A stretch of DNA of 64,000 bases from Sphingobium sp. TKS (GTDB lineage Bacteria; Pseudomonadota; Alphaproteobacteria; Sphingomonadales; Sphingomonadaceae): contig NZ_CP005083.1 in NCBI RefSeq assembly GCF_001563265.1, positions 375,001-439,000 of the forward strand, in the 5' to 3' direction. Made by a program: the position numbers and the translations under genes. Each line of letters starts with the position of its first letter. The stretch's first letter is position 1. The notes beneath the pieces were generated by a model. The model made no database searches and had not been told where the DNA came from. It worked only from the letters and a program-made list of their open reading frames with translations. This document shows positions 51,309-60,070 of this stretch, one piece after another.

Positions 51309-51419
51309 GACTCTCCGTTGGGGGGATAACGGGAGCAGGCTACGGGCAGTGCGGGTGACCCGCCATCGACATGTTCTGCGGGAGATTCCCCTATCTGGCG
51401 CATCCCTCAGCCAGCGTGG

Positions 51420-51783
51420 TCAGGCCGGGCCCAGCAGCAGAAGCAACACCGCGGCCAGACGCTCGTCTTCGCTGTCGTGCTCGACCGATTGCAGCAGGCA
51501 GTCGGGATAGATGAACGGCTCGGGCGTTGGCGGGATGAGGCCACGCAGCCACCGACCGACGGGGGTCTTGGGGAAGGTCTCGGTCCACCACTGACGCCAG
51601 CGCTTGAGCGTGGCCCAACTGATCGCCGGCAGGCCGTCCAGGCAGGCGCCAGTGGCACGGCTCGATCGCAGTACCAGGACAATGGCCAGCCAGACACGCC
51701 GGCCGAGAAAGCGCACCGAATCGGGCGTCATGCGTTTGCGGCATCCGGCACAGCACAGGCTCAGGCGCGTATTGCAGTTTCAG
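51420..51783 (-). pseudogene. DUF6431-like transposon-associated protein, 5' truncated
   Basis: The frame reads RLSLCCAGCRKRMTPDSVRF, LGRRVWLAIVLVLRSS and WATLKRWRQWWTETFPKTPV, resembling DUF6431 proteins encoded upstream of DDE transposases. The zinc-like CCAGC motif is kept, but upstream of Asn-Cys-Asn a stop codon near 51781 interrupts the frame, so the N-terminus is lost. An ATG at 51731 could still express 103 residues. Confidence 0.65.
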
Positions 51784-51979
51784 AAGACGTTGTGAGGCGG
51801 GATAAAGCCAGGAATGCTCCGAATTATCCTGTCATCGGCGCTCCCGCGTAGAGCCCGCCCCCGCGAAGGCGGGCGGGAACCCGTGTTTGAAGCGCTGGAT
51901 GCCCGCCTGCGCGGGCATGACGGTTATTCAGAGTGGCCCTGGGTGAAGCGGAGCGGCGCTGGCCGCTCCGGCGCGAGGC

Positions 51980-52270
51980 TCAGGCTTTCTTGTCGAAGTA
52001 ACGGATCGAAGGCGGCGCGGCAACCCAGTTCGCGAGCTGGCCGATCACGCCGGTCTCGGTGCGCCAGGCGAAATATTTTTCATAGGCCTGACGGGATTCC
52101 CAGACTTCAATCGCGACGATATTGGTGGGGTCGTCCTGATTCTGGTGCGCGTAAACCTCGATGCAGCCCGGGTAGGTGCGGGTCGACGGCAGCAATGCGC
52201 CGAGGCCCTCGATGGTGTCCTTGACGCATTCGGGTTTGACTTTCAGTTCGAGCAGTACGGTGCAGGTCAT
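51980..52270 (-). CDS. Antibiotic biosynthesis monooxygenase (ABM)-domain protein
   Basis: A 96-aa single-domain protein from ATG 52270 with AAGGAGAA upstream. The ABM dimeric alpha/beta-barrel fold is visible: VLLELKVKPECVKDTIEGLG, TRTYPGCIEVYAHQNQDD and IVAIEVWESRQAYEKYFAWR. Members include quinol monooxygenases and heme-degrading enzymes; the substrate is unknown. It is intact and followed on its downstream side by palindromic REP-like DNA (about 51840-51930). Upstream on the same strand is a DoxX gene. Confidence 0.88.
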   Translation of the reverse strand: MTCTVLLELKVKPECVKDTIEGLGALLPSTRTYPGCIEVYAHQNQDDPTNIVAIEVWESRQAYEKYFAWRTETGVIGQLANWVAAPPSIRYFDKKA

Positions 52271-52381
52271 GGGGTTCTCCTTCCGGTTGTGTGGCGGGTT
52301 TGAATTGTTATGGTCCGCGTGAGCGGGCCCCGGATACTAGGGCAACCCCGCCACCGTGCCAAGCGGCTCGGACGCACAGAA

Positions 52382-53047
52382 TCAGTCAATGGCGACGGCG
52401 CCGGTGCGACGGGCCAGCCAATAGTCGAGGCTGACGTACCGCCCGCCCCCCGCGAAAAACAGACTGAGCAGCATGATGAAATAGGTGGCGGCAAACTCGA
52501 TGCCGTTATTCAACACCACGAAATTGCCTTTTTCGGTAAGCCAGTCGTAGTTGCCGTGCTCCCGCAGCAAGCTGCGGGCCGCGTTCACCCGCTGTCCGAC
52601 TTCGACGCTGTTCTCAAGACTGCGCGCGGCGGCAGGAATACCCATCATCGCCAGCACCTTGGCGGTGCTGGTGTCGGGATCACCGGGCGCGATCGCGAAC
52701 CAGCCGTGCTGCCAGTGCACCGTGGCGGTCGCGACCGCCATGGAAATCAGCAGAGGCAGCGCGAACCAGCGCACCGCCAGCCCGAGCAACAATGCCAACC
52801 CGCCGAACAATTCGGCACTGGCCGCCAGCGCCACCATCAGCGCAGGAACCGGCAACCCGAGGCCCCAGTCGGGATTGCCGAACCAGGCGACCATATCGTC
52901 CCAGTTGCGGAATTTGTGCAGCCCGACCGCGATCATGACCGGCGCCAGATAGAGTCGCATCAACAGCGGGGGAAGGCCGTCGAGATGGCGCAGGCGCCGG
53001 AACAAGCCCTGGTGCAGTTTGCCGTACGCGGTGATCGGTCCAGACAT
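52382..53047 (-). CDS. DoxX-family membrane protein
   Basis: A 221-aa protein from ATG 53047. Four membrane segments of the DoxX type are visible: LLMRLYLAPVMIAVGLHKFR, ALMVALAASAELFGGLALLL, FALPLLISMAVATATV and FAATYFIMLLSLFFAGG. The insert between helices 3 and 4 (about residues 115-170) is longer than usual. DoxX proteins are linked to thiosulfate or oxidative metabolism; the role here is unknown. The gene ends 112 bp upstream of the ABM gene, and ISCR copy 2 begins 66 bp before its start, so its native promoter was probably displaced. Confidence 0.88.
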   Translation of the reverse strand: MSGPITAYGKLHQGLFRRLRHLDGLPPLLMRLYLAPVMIAVGLHKFRNWDDMVAWFGNPDWGLGLPVPALMVALAASAELFGGLALLLGLAVRWFALPLLISMAVATATVHWQHGWFAIAPGDPDTSTAKVLAMMGIPAAARSLENSVEVGQRVNAARSLLREHGNYDWLTEKGNFVVLNNGIEFAATYFIMLLSLFFAGGGRYVSLDYWLARRTGAVAID

Positions 53048-53113
53048 CGGAGGCCCTCCTGTCGGGTGGTGATGGCGATCCCGCGCCGGTGATTGCGGCG
53101 CGGCAACAGTGAT

Positions 53114-54902
53114 ACGGATAGGAAATTCAACCGCATGAGGCCAAGTATGGCACGAGTTTTGGGCCTCGAAACACGTTCGGCCAAGGAAGGTTGAGCGCTC
53201 GCTTGCCGCTCAATGGCAAGAGCTTGGGAGGCAGTATGCATTTGGGCCTGGCGCGCGCGCAGCTGCTTCCCCGCAGCGATGGATACCGCCGCTTCACTGG
53301 GTCACCAATTGACGCGCTGGTCTACCTCGTCGGGTTGAGCTGCCAGATCCCAATCCGGCTCGCCTTGCGCACCATCATCCACCGGCGCGTCGCAGCCCTC
53401 CCACAGCGGTGGCCCGCGTGCCGGGGTGATGTGCGGGGGGGCAGACTCCACCCCGATGTGGTTCAGGATGTGGCGGATTTCGGCGCTGTGGGTGATGAAG
53501 GCAATGATGCGCATCTGCCCACCGCACATGGGGCACAGCAGCGGAAATGCCTCGTAGATGCGGGCAATCAGCACCGCCCACAAGTAATGCGCCGCTCGCT
53601 TCGGGCGTGCTTCAGGTTCGGGTGTGGGTGTGGCCGCGTTGCCCGGCGCCGCCACCCCAGGTACGCCCGCGCCAGGTTGTGCAGTCTCCACCGTGGCTGG
53701 TTGCGACGCAGCAGGCTGAGCCAGCGCCGTTACCGCCGCTCTCAGCGGCGAGTTTGGTGCCAGCACACCAAAGTAGCGGTGCCGGTGGGTGCGTGGCGGT
53801 GGCACCAGCGCGGCGATGCGGTCGATCAGTTCCAGCGGTGTGAGGTGCAGCTCATCTGCCTTGGCACCACGCTTGTCACTGGTGGGCTCGCTGCGCTGTT
53901 TGGCACAGCGGTACACCAGTTTGCTTCCCTCTTTGCGTAGGCGCTCCATGGAAAACGGTGGACGCGCGCAATAGCGCAGCAGCCGCTCCAGCGCAGCGCG
54001 GTCGTGGGCTTCGATGCACACCCCCGCATCCACCGAGAAGCCGCTGTGTTTGTAGCCCAGCATGTCTTTGGCGTCACAGTTCTCCAGCAGGCCCCGAGCA
54101 ACGAAGGCGCGCAGGATGCGTTTTTGCAGTGTGGTCTGCACTGGGGCCACGGTAGCCGCATCGATGCCGGTGGCCGCGTGAAAGATGACACCCGGCGATG
54201 AGATTCGAGGGGTCGCATCAGCATCGCCCTCGCCCTCCACTTCCTCAAACACCCCGTCCACCACACAAACGTGGAAGTGGACGTGTTCATTGAGGCTGGA
54301 GCCGAATCGGTGAATGAAGGCGATGGCACCGATGTGCAGGCCTGCCTTGTCCATATGGGCCGCACCGGGGCTGTGGGTCTGCAGAGTTTGTGCGATCACC
54401 CGCAGAAAGATGCGCAGCACCATGCTCAGCACCGCTCCGTCGCGCTGCATGAAGTAACGAAGCCGCTTGGGAACCGACAGCACCCACTGGCGCACCGGCA
54501 GGCGGGGGAATACGTGATCGTTCAGGTGCGCTGCTGTCTCCACCATGCGCCGGGTGGTGCACGAGGGGCAGACTCCCCGGCCTTTGCAGGAGAAGGCTAC
54601 AAAGTAGTCGTGCCCACAGTCGCCGCAGCGAGCGCGGGCAAAGCCATGGGCAAAGATGCCGCACTCAAGATACTTGGCAAACGCTTTGCGCACGAAGGGC
54701 TTGGGGGTGTGGTGGTCGCCCTGGCCGTCGAACTGACCCGCGCTGGCCAACTCTAGCCAGGTCTCGTAGTGCTCGGCTACCGTTTGGTAGAGCAGCGTGC
54801 GTTCGGGGTGGCGTGGGTTGTAGAGCTTGGGCTTGGAAGTGGCTGACATGAATACTGTACAAATGCACAGTATTCTGCGGCGATTGTTTGGGTACGCAAA
54901 GC
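53114..54902 (-). mobile_element. ISCR8-like IS91-family element, copy 2
   Basis: Same orientation as copy 1. The conserved end starts ACGGATAGG at 53114, 188 bp from the transposase stop, directly against the upstream flank of doxX. Nearly identical to copy 1. Confidence 0.85.
53302..54849 (-). CDS. IS91-family (ISCR8-like) transposase, copy 2
   Basis: The 515-aa protein from ATG 54849 is identical to copy 1 as far as I can see. The only noted difference is upstream of the start (codon Ala in copy 1, Val here, in the unused extension). All zinc, HUH and Tyr motifs are intact, so it should be able to act on all three element copies in trans. Confidence 0.92.
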   Translation of the reverse strand: MSATSKPKLYNPRHPERTLLYQTVAEHYETWLELASAGQFDGQGDHHTPKPFVRKAFAKYLECGIFAHGFARARCGDCGHDYFVAFSCKGRGVCPSCTTRRMVETAAHLNDHVFPRLPVRQWVLSVPKRLRYFMQRDGAVLSMVLRIFLRVIAQTLQTHSPGAAHMDKAGLHIGAIAFIHRFGSSLNEHVHFHVCVVDGVFEEVEGEGDADATPRISSPGVIFHAATGIDAATVAPVQTTLQKRILRAFVARGLLENCDAKDMLGYKHSGFSVDAGVCIEAHDRAALERLLRYCARPPFSMERLRKEGSKLVYRCAKQRSEPTSDKRGAKADELHLTPLELIDRIAALVPPPRTHRHRYFGVLAPNSPLRAAVTALAQPAASQPATVETAQPGAGVPGVAAPGNAATPTPEPEARPKRAAHYLWAVLIARIYEAFPLLCPMCGGQMRIIAFITHSAEIRHILNHIGVESAPPHITPARGPPLWEGCDAPVDDGAQGEPDWDLAAQPDEVDQRVNW

Positions 54903-54903
54903 A

Positions 54904-54935
54904 CAAGGCCCGAACCGTCGCCAGTTCGGGCCTTG
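54904..54935 (-). terminator. Hairpin after the lpd fragment, copy 2
   Basis: Same inverted repeat as at 50702 (CAAGGCCCGAA / TTCGGGCCTTG), 22 bp beyond the lpd stop. Confidence 0.7.
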
Positions 54936-54957
54936 GCAGGGTAGCTTGGCTGCGGAC

Positions 54958-55160
54958 TTACTTGCGCGCAGGCGGCACATCCGTGCAACTGCCGTGGGCA
55001 ATCTCCGCCGCCATGCCGATGCTCTCGCCCAGCGTCGGATGCGGGTGGATGGTCTTGCCGATGTCCACTGCGTCCGCACCCATCTCGATAGCCAGCGCGA
55101 TCTCTCCGATCATGTCGCCCGCGTGGGTGCCGACCATGCCACCGCCCAAGATCTTGCCGG
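54958..55160 (-). pseudogene. lpd: 3' fragment of lpd, copy 2
   Basis: The last about 67 codons: [20 protein letters not shown] to TDVPPARK. It differs from copies 1 and 3 by clustered substitutions. It ends at about 55160 against unrelated sequence that on the plus strand reads LFSNHIPDYRNLMAAYSTVK before a stop at 55236, the tail of an unidentified gene. Confidence 0.85.
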
Positions 55161-55272
55161 CCGGCTGTTCTCGAACCATATCCCCGACTACCGCAACCTG
55201 ATGGCGGCCTACTCCACCGTCAAGGCCAGCAAGTAAGTCCTGCGTCCCGGGCGGCGCAGCGCCGCCCGGCGC

Positions 55273-55896
55273 TCAATCCAGCTTCACCTCCAGCCCGCGC
55301 GCCACGCCGGGACGGGCCACCAGGCGCTCGTACCAGCGGCCGACGTTGGGAAAGTCGTCGAACGAGACCTGGTGCTTCTCATGGCGCCAGGCCCAGCCGA
55401 AAATGGCGAAATCGGCCACCGAGATCTCGCCGGCCACATAGTCCCGTCCCGCCAGCCGCCGGTCCAGCACCCCATAGAGCCGCCGGGTCTCGGCCATGTA
55501 GCGCTGCAAGCCGTAACGGCGGTCCGCCTCCGGCTCCACGCCCAGGAAATGATGCACCTGTCCCGGCATGGGCCCGAAACCTCCGACCTGCCACATCAGC
55601 CATTCCAGCACCGGGATGCGCGAGGTCAGATCGGCCGGTAGAAACCGGCCGGTCTTCTCGCCCAGATACAGCAGAATGGCGCCCGATTCGAAAATGCTGA
55701 CGGGCGCGCCCGCCGGCCCCTGCGGGTCGACGATGGCGGGAATGCGCCCGTTGGGGCTGAGTTCGAGAAAGGCCGGCAGATGCTGCTCGTCTTTGCCTAT
55801 GTTCACGGGATGGATCGTGTAAGGCAGCCCCATTTCCTCCAGCGCAATACTGATCTTGCGCCCGTTGGGGGTATTCCAGGTATAGAGGTCGATCAT
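55273..55896 (-). CDS. Glutathione S-transferase (YfcG-like)
   Basis: A 207-aa GST from ATG 55896 (MIDLYTWNTPNGRKISIALE). The N-terminal domain ends in FESGAILLYLGEKTGRFLPA; the C-terminal domain carries ISVADFAIFGWAWRHEKH. TPNG identifies the YfcG/nu group. It is a paralogue of the GST at 42375, with many substitutions, and it precedes by 21 bp the end of another GST gene in the same direction. Confidence 0.92.
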   Translation of the reverse strand: MIDLYTWNTPNGRKISIALEEMGLPYTIHPVNIGKDEQHLPAFLELSPNGRIPAIVDPQGPAGAPVSIFESGAILLYLGEKTGRFLPADLTSRIPVLEWLMWQVGGFGPMPGQVHHFLGVEPEADRRYGLQRYMAETRRLYGVLDRRLAGRDYVAGEISVADFAIFGWAWRHEKHQVSFDDFPNVGRWYERLVARPGVARGLEVKLD

Positions 55897-55917
55897 GATC
55901 TGCTCAGCTAATCGGGT

Positions 55918-56523
55918 TCAGGTCAGCGCTATCGCCACGTGCCGCTGATAACCGGCTTCGTCGGCCATCAGCGCCTGCCAGCGCTCCAGGTGGGGCATGG
56001 CCGGCCGCGGGATGTCCAGCTTGAGCCAGCGGTACGAAAAGCAGGCGTTCGCGATATCCGCAATGGTGAAGTGGTCGCCGGCCAGGTATTCGTGCCGCGC
56101 CAGCAAACCATCGAGCATGCCGAAGGCGTCGGCCAATTGCTTGACCGCCTCGTCGAAGGCGGGATGCGCCACCCCGCGCACCACGGCCTGATAAACAATG
56201 CGCATAGGATTGCCGAGCGCGCCCTGCTGCCAGTCGAGCAGGCAATCCACGCGGGTACGCGCCGGCGAGGCCTGCGGATAGAGATCATGGCGCGATTCGC
56301 GGTCGGCCAGGTGGCGCAAGATCGTGTTCGACTCCCAGACGGCCAGCTCGCCGTCGACCAGCGTGGGCACCTTGCGGGCCGGATTGAGCGCCAGGTAGCC
56401 CTCGGGGAAACCGAAAGGCCCGCCGGCGTCGACGCGTTCGAACGCGGTTCCGGTTTCATCCAGCATCCACAGCACTTTCTGCACGTTCACCGAGTTGACG
56501 CGCCCATACAGCACGAGTCCCAT
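55918..56523 (-). CDS. Glutathione S-transferase, different subgroup
   Basis: A 201-aa GST from ATG 56523 (MGLVLYGRVNSVNVQKVLWM). The N-terminal domain contains RKVPTLVDGELAVWESNTIL, a typical glutathione-binding Glu-Ser; the C-terminal domain has FTIADIANACFSYRWLKL. It starts 40 bp after the truncated actP and forms an operon with the GST at 55273. Sequence type suggests the theta or beta-like proteobacterial GSTs. Confidence 0.92.
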   Translation of the reverse strand: MGLVLYGRVNSVNVQKVLWMLDETGTAFERVDAGGPFGFPEGYLALNPARKVPTLVDGELAVWESNTILRHLADRESRHDLYPQASPARTRVDCLLDWQQGALGNPMRIVYQAVVRGVAHPAFDEAVKQLADAFGMLDGLLARHEYLAGDHFTIADIANACFSYRWLKLDIPRPAMPHLERWQALMADEAGYQRHVAIALT

Positions 56524-56562
56524 ATAAACCTCCTTGGTTGATGCGGCCTGTATACGGCCAAG

Positions 56563-56899
56563 TCAAATCGCCATCTGTTGGGCACCCTGTTTCGCCGGCG
56601 GCGCCGTGAGCAGCGACACCGCGAAGGCCACAACGAACGAGAGCGGTATCGTCACGATCGCGGGATTGCGCAGCGGGAAAAGCACGTCCTGCGGGTTGTG
56701 GAATATGTCCGCCTGCACGGTCGGGGAAAACCATATCAGCGCGACCGAACCGATGGCGCCCGTCAGGATGCTGGCCACCGCGCCGGCGCTCGTCAGGCGC
56801 GGCCAGAACAGGGCCAGCGTCAGCGAAGGCAGATTCGCCGAACCGGCGATCGAGAACGCCAGCGCGGTCAGGAAGACGACGTTCTGTCCTTGCATGAGC
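56563..56899 (-). pseudogene. actP: 3' fragment of cation/acetate symporter ActP
   Basis: The C-terminal part of an SSS-family acetate permease is readable: MQGQNVVFLTALAFSIAGSA, NLPSLTLALFWPRLTSAG, ASILTGAIGSVALIWFSPTV and ATVP-like end VSLLTAPPAKQG. ISCR copy 3 begins at 56900 exactly where the upstream part is missing. In many betaproteobacteria actP lies beside GST genes, which fits the neighbours here. Non-functional. Confidence 0.85.
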
Positions 56900-58688
56900 A
56901 CGGATAGGAAATTCAACCGCATGAGGCCAAGTATGGCACGAGTTTTGGGCCTCGAAACACGTTCGGCCAAGGAAGGTTGAGCGCTCGCTTGCCGCTCAAT
57001 GGCAAGAGCTTGGGAGGCAGTATGCATTTGGGCCTGGCGCGCGTGCAGCTGCTTCCCCGCAGCGATGGATACCGCCGCTTCACTGGGTCACCAATTGACG
57101 CGCTGGTCTACCTCGTCGGGTTGAGCTGCCAGATCCCAATCCGGCTCGCCTTGCGCACCATCATCCACCGGCGCGTCGCAGCCCTCCCACAGCGGTGGCC
57201 CGCGTGCCGGGGTGATGTGCGGGGGGGCAGACTCCACCCCGATGTGGTTCAGGATGTGGCGGATTTCGGCGCTGTGGGTGATGAAGGCAATGATGCGCAT
57301 CTGCCCACCGCACATGGGGCACAGCAGCGGAAATGCCTCGTAGATGCGGGCAATCAGCACCGCCCACAAGTAATGCGCCGCTCGCTTCGGGCGTGCTTCA
57401 GGTTCGGGTGTGGGTGTGGCCGCGTTGCCCGGCGCCGCCACCCCAGGTACGCCCGCGCCAGGTTGTGCAGTCTCCACCGTGGCTGGTTGCGACGCAGCAG
57501 GCTGAGCCAGCGCCGTTACCGCCGCTCTCAGCGGCGAGTTTGGTGCCAGCACACCAAAGTAGCGGTGCCGGTGGGTGCGTGGCGGTGGCACCAGCGCGGC
57601 GATGCGGTCGATCAGTTCCAGCGGTGTGAGGTGCAGCTCATCTGCCTTGGCACCACGCTTGTCACTGGTGGGCTCGCTGCGCTGTTTGGCACAGCGGTAC
57701 ACCAGTTTGCTTCCCTCTTTGCGTAGGCGCTCCATGGAAAACGGTGGACGCGCGCAATAGCGCAGCAGCCGCTCCAGCGCAGCGCGGTCGTGAACTTCGA
57801 TGCAGACACCGGCGTCCACCGAGAAGCCGCTGTGTTTGTAGCCCAGCATGTCTTTGGCGTCACAGTTCTCCAGCAGGCCCCGAGCAACGAAGGCGCGCAG
57901 GATGCGTTTTTGCAGTGTGGTCTGCACTGGGGCCACGGTAGCCGCATCGATGCCGGTGGCCGCGTGAAAGATGACACCCGGCGATGAGATTCGAGGGGTC
58001 GCATCAGCATCGCCCTCGCCCTCCACTTCCTCAAACACCCCGTCCACCACACAAACGTGGAAGTGGACGTGTTCATTGAGGCTGGAGCCGAATCGGTGAA
58101 TGAAGGCGATGGCACCGATGTGCAGGCCTGCCTTGTCCATATGGGCCGCACCGGGGCTGTGGGTCTGCAGAGTTTGTGCGATCACCCGCAGAAAGATGCG
58201 CAGCACCATGCTCAGCACCGCTCCGTCGCGCTGCATGAAGTAACGAAGCCGCTTGGGAACCGACAGCACCCACTGGCGCACCGGCAGGCGGGGGAATACG
58301 TGATCGTTCAGGTGCGCTGCTGTCTCCACCATGCGCCGGGTGGTGCACGAGGGGCAGACTCCCCGGCCTTTGCAGGAGAAGGCTACAAAGTAGTCGTGCC
58401 CACAGTCGCCGCAGCGAGCGCGGGCAAAGCCATGGGCAAAGATGCCGCACTCAAGATACTTGGCAAACGCTTTGCGCACGAAGGGCTTGGGGGTGTGGTG
58501 GTCGCCCTGGCCGTCGAACTGACCCGCGCTGGCCAACTCTAGCCAGGTCTCGTAGTGCTCGGCTACCGTTTGGTAGAGCAGCGTGCGTTCGGGGTGGCGT
58601 GGGTTGTAGAGCTTGGGCTTGGAAGTGGCTGACATGAATACTGTACAAATGCACAGTATTCTGCGGCGATTGTTTGGGTACGCAAAGC
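56900..58688 (-). mobile_element. ISCR8-like IS91-family element, copy 3
   Basis: Third direct copy. The conserved end starts ACGGATAGG at 56900, again 188 bp from the transposase stop, truncating actP. It has a few differences from copies 1 and 2, including a clustered patch near 57792-57818. Confidence 0.85.
57088..58635 (-). CDS. IS91-family (ISCR8-like) transposase, copy 3
   Basis: The 515-aa protein from ATG 58635 is almost identical to copies 1 and 2, with one visible substitution (GVCIEVHDR here, GVCIEAHDR in the others) caused by the divergent patch near 57792-57818. All motifs are intact. The patch also has silent changes. Confidence 0.92.
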   Translation of the reverse strand: MSATSKPKLYNPRHPERTLLYQTVAEHYETWLELASAGQFDGQGDHHTPKPFVRKAFAKYLECGIFAHGFARARCGDCGHDYFVAFSCKGRGVCPSCTTRRMVETAAHLNDHVFPRLPVRQWVLSVPKRLRYFMQRDGAVLSMVLRIFLRVIAQTLQTHSPGAAHMDKAGLHIGAIAFIHRFGSSLNEHVHFHVCVVDGVFEEVEGEGDADATPRISSPGVIFHAATGIDAATVAPVQTTLQKRILRAFVARGLLENCDAKDMLGYKHSGFSVDAGVCIEVHDRAALERLLRYCARPPFSMERLRKEGSKLVYRCAKQRSEPTSDKRGAKADELHLTPLELIDRIAALVPPPRTHRHRYFGVLAPNSPLRAAVTALAQPAASQPATVETAQPGAGVPGVAAPGNAATPTPEPEARPKRAAHYLWAVLIARIYEAFPLLCPMCGGQMRIIAFITHSAEIRHILNHIGVESAPPHITPARGPPLWEGCDAPVDDGAQGEPDWDLAAQPDEVDQRVNW

Positions 58689-58689
58689 A

Positions 58690-58721
58690 CAAGGCCCGAA
58701 CCGTCGCCAGTTCGGGCCTTG
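58690..58721 (-). terminator. Hairpin after the lpd fragment, copy 3
   Basis: Same inverted repeat as at 50702 and 54904. Confidence 0.7.
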
Positions 58722-58743
58722 GCAGGGTAGCTTGGCTGCGGAC

Positions 58744-59044
58744 TTACTTGCGCGCAGGCGGCACATCCGTGCAACTGCCGTGGGCAATCTCCGCCGCCAT
58801 GCCGATGCTCTCGCCCAGCGTGGGGTGCGGGTGGATGGTCTTGCCGATGTCCACCGCGTCGGCGCCCATCTCGATGGCCAGGGCGATCTCGCCGATCATG
58901 TCGCCGGCGTGCGTGCCGACGATGCCGCCGCCCAGGATGCGGCCGTGGCCGTGCGCCTCGGGGCTGTCGTCGAACAGCAGCTTGGTAAAGCCTTCGTCGC
59001 GCCCGTTGGCGATGGCGCGGCCGCTGGCCGCCCAGGGGAAGCGG
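58744..59044 (-). pseudogene. lpd: 3' fragment of lpd, copy 3 (longest)
   Basis: About the last 100 codons are readable, starting at [20 protein letters not shown] then [20 protein letters not shown] and ending TDVPPARK. It is longer than the fragments next to copies 1 and 2. The break at about 59044 joins a plus-strand tail of an unknown gene. Confidence 0.85.
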
Positions 59045-59212
59045 TGCGCGATCCGTCGGGGCGGGAAATTGCGCGCGGGCTGGCCAACTATGCGAGCGCG
59101 GAAGCCCGGCTGTTGTGCCGCAAACCGTCTTCCGAGGTTGAAAAGCTGCTCGGTTATGTCGCGGAGTCGGAGATGGTGCACCGCGACAACCTGGTGCTTA
59201 CAGCGGGCTGAT
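59045..59212 (+). pseudogene. 3' tail of an unidentified gene
   Basis: The plus-strand frame to the stop at 59212 reads [20 protein letters not shown] then [20 protein letters not shown] and NLVLTAG. It has normal protein character and no start, joined directly to the lpd fragment. I cannot name the family. Confidence 0.45.
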
Positions 59213-59301
59213 GCGCCCTTGTTAAGTCATGGGGTGCTGAGGTTGCCCCTGAAAAGTGGAGTTCTTAACCCTTGTTGAAAATACCGACAAGGAGTTCAGA
59301 G

Positions 59302-59618
59302 ATGAGTGACAAGCAGGTGCGTGCGCAGTACACGCGAGAGTTCAAGCAGGAGGCCGTTCGGCAGGTCCGCTCGGGTCAGGCGATTGCGGTGGTGGCCAAG
59401 GTACTGGGCATCCCCAAATCGAGCCTGGGCAACTGGGTGCGGCTGTCAGCCAAGGGAGAATTGGACGGTGCGGGCGGTGGTGACAAGGGCATCCAAGTCT
59501 CGCCCGAGCAGATGGAGATAGCCCGGTTGCGTGCAGAGAATGCTCGCCTTCGCATGGAGCGCGACATCGCAAAAAAAGCCGCGGCGTACTTCGCGCAGGA
59601 CACGCTGCGAGGTACGCC
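59302..59618 (+). pseudogene. IS3-family OrfA, cut at its 3' end
   Basis: From ATG 59302 with AAGGAG upstream an OrfA is readable: TREFKQEAVRQVRSGQAIAV, VAKVLGIPKSSLGNWV and ARLRMERDIAKKAAAYFAQD. At 59619 it passes into the 572-bp duplicated block, so its end and all of orfB are missing. It differs from both IS3 elements at 39.4-40.8 kb. Confidence 0.85.
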
Positions 59619-60070
59619 TGATAGACCAGCCCGAATTGGCGAGCCACGTCATTGCCCAGATCGCTCAGGACGTTAAACGTCAACGCCTCGCGCTCCGCGG
59701 TTGACAGTGATGCGTCCGGAAGCTGAGGTGAGATGGCCAGCATGCTTGCGCCAAAGGATGCCAACTCGGGCAGCAAGGCCTGGTAGGACCGCAGTTGGAG
59801 GTTGCAGTACGGACACCAGCCACCTCGATAGAAGGTCACCACCACAGGACCTTGCTTGAGAGCAGCGGACAGCGACACCGTGCCGCCTTGGGCGTCCGGC
59901 AACGAAAAGTCGGGGGCCCTGTCTCCCTCCTTCAGCGCAGCGTGCCTCGCAAAGGTCGATCGCAGTTCCTCGATCCTGGACTCATAGAGCGCGACCCGGC
60001 CGGCTGGAGCGGTGCGGGCGAACTCCTTTCGCAATTCTTGCAGTTGTCGATCAAGATCAATAACGGCCAC
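59619..60070 (-). pseudogene. Duplicated 5' part of the peroxiredoxin-like gene
   Basis: From GTG 60070 the first about 150 codons of the peroxiredoxin gene are repeated, with its promoter region to 60190. After QFGLVY the frame enters IS3 sequence and becomes nonsense. Because the copy has its own promoter and start, a truncated protein retaining the CPYC site could still be made. Confidence 0.85.

Noticed and set aside
56563..57027. 154-codon actP-like frame with an upstream start
   Set aside because: The first part comes from the ISCR end; only 56563-56899 is actP, so it is a truncated gene and not a new protein.
59342..60070. 242-codon peroxiredoxin fusion
   Set aside because: After QFGLVY the frame reads antisense through an IS3 OrfA; the extra sequence has no protein character.
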